Under the pieces are notes generated by a model. It was not told the DNA's origin. It was given only the letters and a program-made list of their open reading frames with translations, and made no database searches. A stretch of 64,000 nucleotides of DNA from positions 41,378,001 to 41,442,000 of the forward strand of contig NC_037090.1 in the NCBI RefSeq assembly GCF_002994745.2, in the 5' to 3' direction. Each line of letters starts with the position of its first letter. Position 1 is the stretch's first letter. Both the position numbers and the translations under genes were made by a program. Source of the stretch: Rosa chinensis. Its lineage: Eukaryota; Streptophyta; Magnoliopsida; Rosales; Rosaceae. This document shows positions 24,140-37,314 of this stretch, in pieces.

Positions 24140-26325
24140 TGATAGGAGCATTTTAATGCGACGTTTTAACTGCTATTTCCCTACATTTCATACGTTATTT
24201 CCTTAAAGAAACTCTGTTTAGGGAAGTTTCCATTCTTCGATTGGGAAAGTTCCTAATTGTAGAAAGTTTCCGTTACGTAGTTTCTATTTCTCATTTTTAG
24301 CAAGTTTCCCTTTTTGAGTTTAGGAAAGTTTCCATTTCTCACTTTTAGAAAGTTTCTATTTTTCAATTTTGGAAAGTTTCTATTTTTGTTTTAGGAAAGT
24401 TTCTATTTTTAGTAATAGTTTCTATTTTCAGGTCCTCGAAGCTCAAAAGTGGAAATGAACTCACGAAAGGAAAGAGGAGCTAGCAAACGTTAAGAGGTGT
24501 GAAGATGAGACAAAAAGGGCTACACAAATGAGCAGAAATGAAGAAATAAGCTTTTCTGTTCCAACCAGGAAACTCTGTGCAAAAGAGGAAAGTGTATCAG
24601 GCAAGATTCTGAAGCTAACCAAGAAACTTGATCGAAATAATGAAGAAATGGCATTGGAAGATGACAAGGCTTGAAGGTGACGCAACAAGGCCCATGAACT
24701 CTCTAGATTAACTTGGATTTTCGGCAAAATGGATAAAAGCCCATACAAGCCTATGAAATTAGGGTTTTGTGACGCATAAGAGATGTTATTGGAGGGTTTT
24801 GCCATGAAATACAAAGAGAAGAGAGAGAGTTGGCGTGAAAATCAAGAAAAAAATAAAAGATTACGCCAAGAGATTTTCTAGGGAGGAGTTTAAGGAAAGA
24901 AGTGTGGACACCAAGAAAAAGCTCATAATGCGTCTAGATTCATTCCTATATTCCCTAAAGGTATTTTGGCCGAAATAAAAGAGAAAAATCAGAATATATT
25001 CATGCAATTTCGACAACAATATATTAGGGAATCATTTTGGAGTTTTATGATTGGTTGGAAGATATACTAGGGCTTACATGGCAAATTGTCCTTGGTGGAA
25101 GCTATATAGCATAATTAAATTAATTCCATGGAAAATACAAGGAATATCACGGCTTGGAGACCAAGTTTGGCCGTCCCCTATATATACTCTTCATCCCTAG
25201 GCGTCTTACACATCCCATAATTCAGAAATTTACTCTCTTCATAACGTGAATGCTCTCTCCATTCTCTAGTTCATCTTCTGCGATTTCAAGCAAGGGAGGA
25301 AGAAGTAAGAAGAAGCCGTGAGCACTTTCCCTAATCCACCTTGAAGCCGTGAAGTTTTAAAGCTTGCTTTCGAGATTCATTAGTTCATCATTCGAGTTCT
25401 TCATCACCATCTCTATTCACGGTGTAATTCAACCTTCTTTCTTGTAATCACTTTTGATTTCCCTTGTTTGCGTCGTGTGAAGTTGTTCTAGTTAACATTG
25501 ATGTTTGAACAAAGTTTAATTCAGAAATTTTATGATTGAATGAAGATTTCGATTCTTATGTTGTTGTGATTCCAATGTTGCTTTTGTGAGTTTGTTCAAT
25601 TAAATTTGCTTGATTGATATCTTTTATGTGTTTATCTTAAAGGGTTCGAAACTTTTAGGGTTTGCATGTAATTGGTGCTAGATTTAAGTTTATGATTTAC
25701 CTAATAGTTTTGTGAACTTGAATCAAAAGTAGTAACGGTTTTGGAGAAGAATCGAATTTAATTGAAGAGGATTGCAATTAGATGAACTTCTTCATACTAA
25801 GTTGTGCACTTTGGTTGATAGTCTTCCTTTTTGTCTAATGTGTTGAACATGTTATGATTTGCTAGCTTTCTAGACTTTGATTGCATATTTGATAGGATTG
25901 ATCTAGGTGCTTTCATTTAGATTAATTAACTAAGGGAAGTAAAATATGGGAAATCGTTTGCTTCAAATGTTTCACATGATCAACTTCTTTCTCATGACTT
26001 GGAAGAACAATTGTAGGGTTGAGTCGAATTCAATTGTGAACTTGGTTTTGATCTTTGTTTCTTATGTTTCATCCTTGTATTTGTGTTTATGTTTATACTT
26101 AGTTTTAATTCTTTCTTTTAATTTTCGAAAACCAAAAACCTAAAACCCCCTCTTAATTCGTAAATAGTATATATATGTGTAAATGTTATACTTTGTTTTT
26201 ATTTTAATTGTTTAATTGTCTTACAATGACAGATGTACCCTCAATCCCTGGAATAAAACGATCCCTACTTGCTTATACTAATGATATTTATAGGGTTAAA
26301 TTATATGCTTGCTTTGAGCGTATCA
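24140..26325 (+). mobile_element. LTR, family B (between internals 1 and 2)
   Basis: The LTR runs from TGATAGGAGC to GCGTATCA and is 2186 bp long. The TATA-like tatatata is at 25179-25186. U3 holds a ten-copy AGTTTC array. Its first kilobase is nearly the same as the LTR at 31465, but its second half differs more, which suggests a recombinant LTR. It is the 5' LTR of internal 2 and takes the 3' LTR position of internal 1, although internal 1 starts with a different LTR family. Confidence 0.9.
24225..24435 (+). repeat. Ten-copy AGTTTC repeat array in LTR-B U3
   Basis: About ten imperfect units of 19-24 bp each carry a core like GGAAAGTTTCYATTT. They lie 0.75-0.95 kb upstream of the TATA box. 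The array recurs in every LTR-B: about 31550-31760, about 44915-45125, and inverted at about 37030-37250. Its position in U3 suggests a cis-regulatory role, which is an inference. Confidence 0.8.
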
Positions 26326-26330
26326 ATTTT

Positions 26331-26348
26331 TGGCGCCGTTGCCGGGGA
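26331..26348 (+). other. Primer-binding site, tRNA-Asp, internal 2
   Basis: The sequence TGGCGCCGTTGCCGGGGA is fully complementary to the 3' end of plant tRNA-Asp. It lies five bases after the LTR. Confidence 0.93.
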
Positions 26349-27665
26349 TTGAAAAATCACTTGTTGAAGTGTGAATAATTGTTGGATATATCTTGTTTTC
26401 GTAAATACTTAATATTTGTTCATAAAATTCTCGAAAATTTAGTTAGTTAATTACTTAGGTTGTTATTTATATTATTGAACACGAATTTTAATTGTGAGTT
26501 GTAAATTAAAGAAGAATAGGTAAAGTCGTGTTTATTAATATTGGCCTAAACCCCTTATTGGTACCTAGTTCAGGTCCCTTAAGGTTGAGGGCGGCCTTTA
26601 TTAACATTCATTGAACTGTCTTCACACTTAGAACCTTTTTCAATCATCTAAGTAAGTATAGCCTAAGTGGGATGGTGTCTAGGAAGGGGACAACGCTCAT
26701 GACGGGTTTTGGATCCAGAAGTGCTTACAAATGGGCCTAAACCACATTGTGGGAGTAGCTCATGCCAAATTGGATTCTGCCTCTTGTGTTCGCTCCCCCC
26801 TACCTGGCCATTTCAGTAAGGTTGTCCAAAGGATGTAATAGGGACTTTGTGTCTAGACAACTATACTTGGGCCGCACGTCCACTTGATTTACCACTTGGA
26901 ATTTAATTTGATATCAATGATATTTATAACAAAAGAAAATGTTGTGATACACTAAGATATATTGGATTAAACATAGTCTTGAAAAGAGTAGCTGTTTCAG
27001 TCCCATTGCACATCGAGACTCCCTGTTCCCGTACTTAAGTGTTGAAATAATAAATGAAAAGAAAAGAAATAATTGTACATAATTTTCGTAAAAAGTGAAA
27101 AATGGTTTATGAGAGTATGAATTTTATTATAAGTCTATGACCATAATGGAATAGGTGAAGGACTTTGTCTTTAACATTAGTCATCCACCTTTCTCTTTCA
27201 TGTGGCGCACCTTAGTAACATAGGGTGTCTAGGTTGATTGGATACGAGACGTGCTAGCAAAGGGTCTCCTCCCTTGCTAAACAAGTGAGCTGAGCTCCGC
27301 CAAAATCGTTCCTTTATTACCTGGCTCTGTGTGAAAAGAGTTACCAAAAGATTGAGGAGGGTGACTAGTATTAAGGATCGAGCCCTTGGGCCGCACGTCT
27401 AAATTTTGGTTAAGAGCTTATAATGGGATTCAAGCTTTTATTAACTATGTCACACCTTAACTAAAATTTGGACATAAATGTGACATTTTATTTTTGTGGA
27501 AATTTTGTACATTTTACTTCTCTTTATACTTGTAAAAATTATGACATTTTGTATGATGAATAGTAAATCATGAATAGTGACGTTTATAAATCATTTAGTT
27601 GTGTTTACTTTACTATACAATCTACTAACTTCTTTAATTCTTAATGATGTTCAGGATCTCCATGA
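26349..27665 (+). other. Untranslated leader of internal domain 2
   Basis: About 1.3 kb without coding sequence. It contains conserved block 1 (about 26520-26845) and block 2 (about 27140-27365) shared with the leaders at 16661 and 33402. Confidence 0.75.
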
Positions 27666-30600
27666 ATGACCGCGCCTTCTAAACTCCCTACTGTACAAGA
27701 GATTGAAGAAAGGCTTGCTCGTTTGAAGAATCTTCCACAACTTGAGTACAAGAGACCCTCTCCTTTGACATTTAAGGAAGACATATTTAACGAACAAGGG
27801 AAGAGGTTATTTCCTTCTGAGAAGTCTGCATCACCTACGCCAACTCCATCTCCTCCTTCACGAACTCCATCTCCTGTTGTTTCATCTAACTCACCTTCAC
27901 CTCAGACTACACCTCCTTGTTCACCACCCCCTGAAAAAGAAGAGGATGAAAAGATGGCTTCTATTAGAGAACTCTCTTCATCTGTGGTTCAAAGAGAACT
28001 TCCCACAAGTATTGTGTACCCTGCCTCTGCTGCAGGGAAGACTGCAGACTTTGAGCTGAAGAGTGGATTACTTCATAGGCTCCCTATGTTCCATGGCCTT
28101 AGTATGGAGGACGCTACCGAGAATTCCAGTCTGTGTGTACCACCATGCAACCACAAGGAGCAGATGAGAATATCCTTAAGATGAAGGCATTTCCCTTTTC
28201 CCTAGCTGACTGTGCCAAAGATTGGCTATATGAGCTTCCTTCTGGGCGCATCACATCATGGGACACTATCATGAAGGCCTTCTTAGAGAAATACTTCCCA
28301 GCTTCCAAGATCATTATGCTCAGGAAAAAGATAAGTGGAATAAAACAAGCTCAAGATGAATCTTATTCCGCTTATTATGAGAGGTTTTAGTCCCTGATTG
28401 CCCAGTGTCCTCAACATCAAATGAAGGAAGAAACCTTACTTACTTGCTTCTATGAGGGTCTCCTACCTCTGGAACGTGACATGTTAGATGATGCAGCTGG
28501 AGGAGCTTTTGTGGATAAGTCACCTGCCGAAGGGAGAGCCATGATTGAGAATCGAGCCAAGAATACCCAACAGTATGAGGGTGTAGGTCTCACAACTCGA
28601 AGGGTGAATGAGATAGGTACTAATTAGGCCATTGTGGAAAGATTGAACAAACTAACCCTTCTCATGGACCGAGTTGTAAGCGCAAAGAGACTTATGCAAG
28701 CTTGTGGGGTGTGCTCTATGCAAGGGCATGTGACTGATCAATGTCCTCAACTGACAGAAAATGGAGGATGGGAATCCCTAAACGCCATAGGAGGATACCA
28801 AAGGAACCATGGGGGTCTTCCACATCCAAGATATGATCCTTATTCGAATACCTACAACCCTGGATGGAGGGACCACCCCAACTTCAAATGGACCAACAAT
28901 GAGAACACTCAGAATCTCCTTGGAGGTAACTTTCAACGTCCTCAAGGGCCACCCTTTCAAAGGCCTTATATGCAGACTCAACATGCCTTAGGGAGTTCGA
29001 ATCTTAACTATGACAAGATGTTTGAGGCCCTCACCAATTCAACTCAGGCCTAGGTTCAAGGACAACAGACCCATACAAAAGATATTGCAGATCTTAAGAC
29101 ACAAATAGGCTAAGTTGTGGACTTCATGCGCAAGATTCATGAGACTGGAAAGCTCCCTAGTAACACAATACAAAATCCAAAAGGTAATGTGGAACATGCA
29201 TCTGTTGTGACTACAAGGAGTGGAAGAGTGTTAGTGGATCATCCTAAGAAATCCAAGGAAGCCCAAGTAGTTATTGAAGTTGAGGAAGACCAAGAAACCA
29301 CCAAGTTGAACCTTGAAAAGGACCTTGCAACATCCAGGGTAGAAGCTAGGACATCATCACCTCCAAAAGCAAATCCGAAACATAAAGGTAACAACTCTAA
29401 CTTGTCAAATTCGGTTATTGCTAACCCTTCTTCTTCTTGCATGCCCTTCCCACGCAGATTTGCTAAATCTAAGAAGGATGAGAGTGACCAAGCTATCTTG
29501 GAAACTTTCAAGAAGGTGCAAGTGAACCTACCTCTCTTTGAGGCCATCAAGCAAGTGCCTAGATATGCCAAGTTTCTTAAAGAGCTTTGTACCACAAGGA
29601 GTATTAACCGTGAGAAGGAGGTGGTAAAGGTAAGTGAGAACGTATCTGCCTTAATTCAGAGGAAACTACCCCCCAAATGCAATGATCCTGGAAGTTTCAC
29701 CATTCCAAGCACCATTGGTAACTCTAGATTTAAGAATGCCATGTTAGACTTAGGAGCATCTGTGAACGTTATGCCCTATTCTGTTTATGAAACCCTAGGT
29801 CTAGGTGAACTTGAATCTGATAATGTTATCATTTAGTTAGCTGACAGGTCCAATGCATACCCTAGAGGTTTGTTGGAAGATGTTCTTGTGCAGGTTAACC
29901 ATCTTTTCTTTCCAGCTGACTTTTATGTGTTGGAGATGGAAGACTCTCCAGTGAGTTCAACGCCACTACTATTGGGCCGCCTTTTCTTAAGGATGGCCAG
30001 GACAAAGATTGATGTGTATGCTGGATCTCTCACTATGGAATTCGATGGTGATGTTATTGGCTTCAACATATTTGAAGCCATGAGGTATCCTCTTGATGTT
30101 CATGACTGTTTTTCTATTGATATTCTGGATAATCTTGCGCAGAAAGTGTTTGACATCATGAATGAGGATACTTTGGTCACTACACTCGAGCAAGGAGTGG
30201 GCTACACCAAAGATGGCGTCACAATCCAAGAGGATGAGCTTAAGGAAACTTGTGAGGACAAAATCATTGCAAATGTGTCCTTCCTTGAGGCATCACCCTT
30301 CGTAGGTAAGTGTACTCCACCCTTGTCCATTCAATTATCTGCTAACAAGACTCTAACTTCAGTGGTCCAGGCACCAGAACTTGAACTTAAACCTCTACCA
30401 GACCATTTAAAGTACGTCTACTTAGGAGACAAGGAGACCTTACCAGTGATTATGTCTTCCTTACTTACGTCTTCACAAGAGGAGAGATTGGTGGAGATGC
30501 TAAAGCAACACAAGACCGCCATAGGATGGACATTGGCGGATATCAAGGGAATAAGCCCTACAACTTGCATCCATAGGATACTTCTTGAGGAGGGGACAAA

Positions 30601-31111
30601 ACCCACTAGAGAGGCTCAACGTCGTCTCAACCCTCCAATGATGGAAGTTGTGAAGAAGGAGGTCATTCCTAGATTATGGCGTAATCTTCCCCATTTCAGA
30701 TTCTAAATGGGTGTCCCCAGTTCAAGTCGTACCTAAGAAGTCAGGGGTGACTATTGTGAAGAATGCTGAGAACGAATTGGTGCCCCAAAGGACAGTTACT
30801 GGCCACAGAGTTTGCATTGACTACAGGAAGCTCAACGCAACCATAAGGAATGATCACTTTCCTCTTCCATTCATTGATCGGATGCTTGAGCGACTAGCTG
30901 GACATGATTACTACTGCTTCTTAGATGGCTGCTCAGGCTACAATCAGATTGCCATAGCCAATGAAGATCAAGAGAAGACGACATTCACTTGCCCCTTTGG
31001 AACGTTTGCTTATCGTCGCATGCCTTTTGGACTTTGTAACACCCCAGGTACCTTTCAGAGGTGTATGGTAAGTATTTTTTTCAAATTATATTGACCAAAT
31101 CATAGAGGTAT
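27666..31111 (+). pseudogene. Athila gag-protease-RT, internal domain 2, broken and truncated
   Basis: Gag starts at the ATG at 27666. A small deletion near 28118 shifts the frame just after ..GLSMEDA. In-frame stops follow at 28388-28390, 28625-28627, 29051-29053 and about 29835. The gag body, CCHC knuckle (CGVCSMQGHVTDQC, about 28700) and protease core (MLDLGASVNVMPYS, about 29740) remain recognisable. The RT begins near 30640 after another frameshift. It ends after [11 protein letters not shown] at about 31076, with residual similarity to 31111, upstream of the catalytic FMDD. There a fragment of LTR-C is joined. RNase H and integrase are absent. Confidence 0.88.
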
Positions 31112-31464
31112 TGATAGGACCAAAAAGTGTGACGATATTATTGAATATGTGCCCCATTTTAGCCTTGTTTCTTCCTTAAGTTTCGTGTTTTGAGTCATTG
31201 AGTCATTTTAAGAGTCTTGTAGAGTGTTTGGCATGAAATAGGTAGAAAACGCAAAATTCATGAAGAATCCTAGCTGGATGCCCTTTTAACTGTCTAGGAT
31301 GAGCTTATATCTCTGAAATTATGGCTAAAAGGGGATCACAAGATTGGGATAATGTTTGATGATATTCTTTTGTTAATTATGATGTATGAAAAAACATATG
31401 AATGTGTAGCAGATATGGTGCATGCATAACCTTGGTACAGAATATGAACATGTGGAAGATAAGT
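31112..31464 (+). mobile_element. LTR-C 5' fragment fused to an Athila 3' non-coding fragment
   Basis: TGATAGGACC at 31112 begins about 168 bp that match the start of LTR-C (13118 and 62951). At 31276-31279 the shared bases GGAT join it to the 3' non-coding sequence that also precedes the LTR at 24140. This patch replaces most of the pol of internal 2. Confidence 0.85.
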
Positions 31465-33378
31465 TGATAGGAGCATTTTAATGCGACGTTTTAACTGCTA
31501 TTTCCCTTCATTTCCTGCGTTATTTCCTTAAAGAAACTCTGTTTAGGGAAGTTTCCATTCTTCGATTGGGAAAGTTCCTAATTGTAGAAAGTTTCCGTTA
31601 CGTAGTTTCTATTTCTCATTTTTAGCAAGTTTCCCTTTTTGAGTTTAGGAAAGTTTCCGTTTCTCACTTTTAGAAAGTTTCTATTTTTCAATTTTGGAAA
31701 GTTTCTATTTTCGTTTTAGGAAAGTTTCTATTTTTAGTAATAGTTTCTATTTTCAGGTCCTCGAAGCTCAAAAGTGGAAATGAACTCACTAAAGGAAAGA
31801 GGAGCTAGCAAACTTAAGAGGTGTGAAGATGAGACAAAAAGGGCTACACAAATGAGCAGAAATGAAGAAATAAGCTTTCCTGTTCCAACCAGGAAACCCT
31901 GTGCAAAAGGGGAAAGTGTATCAGGCAAGATTCTGAAGCTAACTAAGAAACTTGATTGAAATAATGAAGAAATGGCGTTGGAAGATGACAAGGCTTGAAG
32001 GTGACGCAACAAGGCCAAGAACTCTCTAGATTAACTTGGATTTTCGGCAAAATGGATAAAAGCCCATGGAATTAGGGTTTTGTGATGCATAAGAGATGTT
32101 ATTAGAGGGTTTTGCCGTGAAATACAAAGAGAAGAGAGAGAGTTGGCGTGAAAATCAAGAAGAAAATAAAAGATTACGCCAAGAGATTTTCTAGGGACGA
32201 GATTAAGGAAAGAAGTGTGGACACCAAGAAAAAGCTCATAATGCGTCTAGATTCATTCCTATATTCTCTAAAGGTATTTTGGCCGAAATAAAAGAGAAAA
32301 ATCAGAATATATTCATGCAATTTCGGCAACAATATATTAGGGAATCATTTTGGAGTTTTATGATTGGTTGGATGACACACTAGGGCTTACTTGGCAAATA
32401 TCATTGGTGGAAGCTATGTGGAATTATTAAATTAATTCCATGGAAATAAAAGAAGAATCTCGGCTTGGAGACCATGTTTTGCTGTCCCCTATATATACTC
32501 CCCTACTCTAGACGTCTCACACACCTTACAATTCAGAAAATTACTCTATAAGCAAAAAGTTCTCTCCATCCTCTAGTGCATTCAACGTTTCAAGCAAGGA
32601 AGAAGAAGAAGAAGAAGAAGAAGGAGCCGTGAGCATCATCATCCATTCTCCACCTTGAAGCTTGCTTTCGAGATTCAAGAATCCAAACGTTTCATCCTTC
32701 ATCCCCATCTCCATCTCACGGTGTAATTCAACCTCTTTCTTTGTAACCTTGTGTGATTTCGTTGGAATTGTTCTAGTTGACATTGATGTTTGAACAAAGT
32801 TTAATTCTGAAATTTTTATGATTGAATGAGATTTTCGATTCTTATATTGTGATTCCAAAGTTGCTTTTGTGAGTTTGTTCAATTAAATTTACTTGATTGA
32901 TATCTTTTATGTGTTTATCTTAAATGGTTCGAAACTTTTAGGGTTTGCATGTAATTGGTACTAGATTTAAGTTTACGATTCACCTAATAGTTTTGTGAAC
33001 TTGAATCAAAAGTAGTCAAGGCTTTGGACAAAGGTCGAATTTAATTGAAAATGATTGCAATTAGATGAACTTATTCATACTAAGTTGTGCACTTAAGTTG
33101 ATAGCCTTCCTATATGTTTATTGCGTTGAACATGTTATGATTTGCTAGCTTTCTAGACTTTGATTGCATGTTTGATAGGATTAATCTAGGTGCTTTCATT
33201 TACATTAATTAACTAAGGGAAGTAAAATATGGGAAATCATTTGCTTCAAATGTTTCACATGATCAACTTCTTTCTCATGACTTGGAAGAACAATCCCCGA
33301 AATATAATGATCCCTATTTGCTATATACTAACGATGACATTTATAGAGTTAAATTATATGCTTGCTTTGAGCGTATAA
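31465..33378 (+). mobile_element. LTR, family B (between internals 2 and 3)
   Basis: The LTR starts TGATAGGAGC and ends GCGTATAA, with the usual final CA changed to AA; it is 1914 bp long. tatatata is at 32490-32497 and a GAA microsatellite at about 32598-32624. Relative to the LTR at 24140 about 250 bp are missing at 33290, with CAAT shared at the join. It closely resembles the 3' LTR at 44829, supporting their pairing. Confidence 0.9.
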
Positions 33379-33383
33379 ATTTT

Positions 33384-33401
33384 TGGCGCCGTTGCCGGGG
33401 A
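33384..33401 (+). other. Primer-binding site, tRNA-Asp, internal 3
   Basis: TGGCGCCGTTGCCGGGGA is five bases after the LTR and fully complementary to plant tRNA-Asp. Confidence 0.93.
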
Positions 33402-34717
33402 TTGAAAAAATCACTTGTTGAAGTGTGAATAATTGTTATATATATGTTGTTTTCGTAAATACTTGTTATTTGTTTATTTATTGTGCTCAAAAATTAGTTA
33501 ATTACTTAGGTTGTTATTTTTATTGTTGAACACGAATTTTAATTGTAAGTTGTAATTTGAGTGGAATAGGTGAAGTCGTGTTTATTAATATTGGCCTAAA
33601 CCCCTTATTGGTACCTAGTTCAGGTCCTTTAAGGTTGAGGGCGGCTTTTATTAACATTCATTGAACTGTCTTTACACTTAGGATCTTTTTCATCTAAGTA
33701 AGTATAGCCTATATGGGATGGTGTCTAGGAAGGGGACAACGTTCATAACGGGTTTTGGATCCAAAAGTGCTTACAAATGGGCCTAAACCACATTGTGGGA
33801 GTAGCTCATGCCAAAATAGATTCTGCCGCTTGTGTTCACCCTCCCATACCTGGCCATTTCAGTAAGGTTGCCCAAAGGATGCTTAAGGGACTTTGTGTCT
33901 GGATGATTATACTTGGGCCGCAAGTCCACTTGATTTACCTCTTGGAATTTAATTTGATATCAATGATATTTATAACAAAAGAAAATGTTGTCATTCACTA
34001 AGGTATATTGGATTAAACATAGTCTTGAAAAGGGTAGCTGTTTCAGTCCCATTGCACATCGAGACTCCCTGTTCCCGTACCTAAGTGTTGAAAGTAATTG
34101 TAAATAAAAGAAAAGAAAAGAGATACTTGTACATGTTTTTCGTGAAAAATGGTTTATGAGAGTTAGAATTTTATTATTAGTTTTGACCATACCGGAATAG
34201 GTGAAGGACTTTGTCTTTAACATTAGTCATCTACCCTTCTCTTTCGTGTGGCGCACCTTAGTAGTACAGGGTGTCTAGGTTGATTGGATACGAGAAGTGC
34301 TAGCAAAGGGTCTCGTCCCCTGCTAAACAAGTGAGTTGAGCTCCGCCAAAATCGTTCCTCTACTACCTGGCTCTGTGTAAAAAGAGTTACCGAAAGATTG
34401 AGAAGGGCGACTAGTATTAAGAATCGAGCCCTTGGGCAGCACGTCTAAACTTTGGTTAAGAGCTTATCATAGGAGTCAAGCTTTTATTAATTGTTTATAT
34501 CGAACCATAAATCAAAATGAACATATATGTGACGTTTATACTCTTGGTCTTGTATGAAAATTTTGTATAAATTACTTCTCCTTATACTTGTAAAATTTGT
34601 GACGTTTTGTATCTTTGTATGATGAATAGTGAATAGTGACTTTTTGTATAAACAATTCAGTTGCATTTATTGTTTACTAATTCACTTACCTCTTAATGTT
34701 GTTCAGGATTTCCATGA
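33402..34717 (+). other. Untranslated leader of internal domain 3
   Basis: No coding sequence is seen. Conserved block 1 lies at about 33560-33890 and block 2 at about 34190-34420. Block 2 contains ACGAGA (34290-34295) facing TCTCGT (34311-34316). Confidence 0.75.
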
Positions 34718-34986
34718 ATGACCGAGTCTTCTAAAATCCCTAGTGTACAATAGATTGAAGAAAGACTTGCTCGTTTGAAGAATCCTCCACAACTTGAATA
34801 CAGAAGACCTTCTCCTTTGCAATTCAAAGAATATACATTTAACGAGCAAGGGAAGAGGATCTTTCCTTCTGAAGAATCCACATCACCTACACCAACTGTA
34901 TCTCCTCCTCCTTCACGAAATCCATGTCCTTTTGTTTCGTCCAACTCAGTTTCAGTTCAGATCACACCACCTCTTTCACCACCCCC
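34718..34986 (+). pseudogene. Athila gag N-terminal part, internal domain 3
   Basis: The ATG at 34718 matches the gag start at 27666. A TAG at 34751-34753 stands where the sister has a Glu codon. The proline-rich N-terminal segment ends at ..SPPP, where an inverted solo LTR begins. The gag continues at 37315 after the LTR and its target duplication. Confidence 0.85.
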
Positions 34987-37314
34987 TGATACACTTTAAG
35001 CAAGCATATAATTTAACCCTGAAATGTAATTAGTAGTATATAATAAATAGGGATCGTTCTATTCCGGGGATTGAGGGTACACCTGTCAATGTAGAACAAA
35101 CAAACAATTAAAATTAAAACAAAGTATAATATTCACAAAGATATTCACAAGTATAAACATTAATTACGAAAAAGGGGGGATTTTGTTTTTGGTTTTTCGA
35201 AAATAAAACTAAGTTAACAAAACAATTAAAATGCAAAAACATAAAAACACAAATGGAATGAGAGAACAAAGATCAAAACTGAAATATATGATTAAAATCG
35301 ATTCAAGTTCTGACATTGTTCATCAAAGTCATGCAAGAGGAGTTGATCATGTGAAACGTTAAAAGCAAACAATTTCCCATATTTTACTTTTCAATGCTAA
35401 TTAATCTAAGTGGAAGCACAAAGACTAATCCTATCAAACATGCATTCAAGCCCTAGAAAGCTAGTCAATCACAACATGTCAACGCAATAAACACCTAGAA
35501 AGGCTATCAACTCAAGTGTGCAACTTAGTATGAAAAAGTCCACCTAATTGCAATTCTCTTTGATTAAATCCGATTTTCGCACAAAACCTTTACTACTTGT
35601 CGATTTAAGAACACAAAACCAAAAAGTTGATTCATGTTCTTAATTTCGTAGCACCAATCATATAAAAACCCTAAAAGTTTCGAACCTTTTAAGATTAAAA
35701 TACAAAAGAAATCTATCATGCAAATTTAATCAAACACTCACACAAAAGCAACCATAAATCGCAATATAAGAATCTGAAATTATCAATTAATCATAAAAAT
35801 TCCAGAAATTACAATTGTTCAAACATATATGTCAACTAAGGCAAAACCAACGAAATACAAAGCAAAGGTTACAAAGGAGAATCGGATTACACCGTGGATG
35901 AAGATGAGATGAACGAATTGGTGATGTGGTCTCTTGAATTTCGAAAGCAATCTTCAAGGATGGTGATGGATGAATGCTCACGGCTATGCTTCTTCTCCCT
36001 TGACCTTGCTTGAACTTCGTGGTTTGCCCTAGAGGATGGAGAAACTCACGGCTATCTAAGGAACTTTTCTGATTTTTTTTTCTAAAGTGTAGAATGTGAA
36101 AATTGGGAACCCCTGACATTGAGAAAAGGGGAGAATATATAGGGAACGGCCTCTAGGTCTCCAAGCCGTGTAAACCTCCAAGAATCCTCACGGCAATTGC
36201 TTGATAACTCCACATAATTTCCTCCAATGGTAGCTTGCCACATAAGCCCTATGAAGTAGTCCAACCAATCACGAAATTCCAATGTTAATTCCCTAAATAA
36301 TCTTGCCGAAATATATAGAGATATTTTCTGATTTTCTTCACCAATTTCGGCAACAATATATTTAGAGAATATGGGGGACGAATCTAGACTCCTTTTGAGA
36401 GCTTTTTGTGTTCAACACATATTCTCTTTCCTTAAAAAGCTCCCTAGGAAATCTCCATCGAAATCTCTTCTTATTTTCTGATTTTTCTCACGGCAAACCC
36501 TAGTTTTCCTCTTGGCTTGGACGGCTAGGAGTCTCTAGGGTTTATCTCCAAGTATATTTTCTTTCCATAAAAATAACCCTAGAAAATCTCCCTAGAAAAT
36601 CTCCTTCGTAATTTCTGATTTTTCACGCCATTCCTTGTTTATCTCTTGATATTTTACGGCAAAAGACTTCTAGGGTTTAATCCATTGCGTCACAACCCTA
36701 ATTCCATGGGCTTTGTGGGCTTTTAATCCAATTGCCGAAAATCCACTTCATTCTTGAGAGTTCTTGGGCCTAGTTGCTTCAACTTCAAGCCTTGTCACCT
36801 TCCAACGCCATAACACTTCATTTTTCCATTTCTTTTTCATGGTAACGTTGGAAACTTCATTGGTAAGCTTTCCTCCTTTTCGCAGGGTTTCCTGGTTGAA
36901 GCAGGAAAACTTCTTTTCTTCATTTCTGCTCATTTCTGTGGTCCATTGTTTCTCATTTTTGCTCCCCTTGACTTTCGCAAGCTCCTCTTTCCATTTGTGA
37001 GTTCATTTCCACTTTTTAGCTCGGAGGTCCTGAAAATAGAAACTAGTAAGAAAAATAGAAACTTTCCTAAAATGAAAAATGGCAACTTTCCTAAACTGAA
37101 AATGGGAAACTTTCTAAAAATGAAAAATAGAAACTATCGAAAGTGAAAACTTACTAAAAATGATAAATAGAAAATACAAAAATAGAAATTTTCTACAAAT
37201 AGGAACTTTCCCAATCAAAGAATGGAAACTTTCCTAAACAGGGTTTTAATAGGGAAATAACGCAAGAAATGTAGGGAAATGCAGTTAAAACGTCGCATTA
37301 AAATGCTCCTATCA
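34987..37314 (-). mobile_element. Inverted solo LTR, family B, inside gag
   Basis: A 2328-bp LTR-B on the minus strand reads TGATAC..CTATCA on the plus strand. It is flanked by CCCCC at 34982-34986 and 37315-37319, a 5-bp target duplication in a C-rich codon run. On its own strand it has the TATA-like TATATATT (complement of 36135-36142), the U3 AGTTTC array (about 37030-37250) and the U5 CAATCCCCGG (complement of 35064-35073). The gag frame is cut into two parts by it. Confidence 0.93.

Noticed and set aside
24225..24435. Heat-shock elements in the LTR-B array
   Set aside because: GAA and TTC are three bases apart in GAAAGTTTC, whereas heat-shock elements need two.
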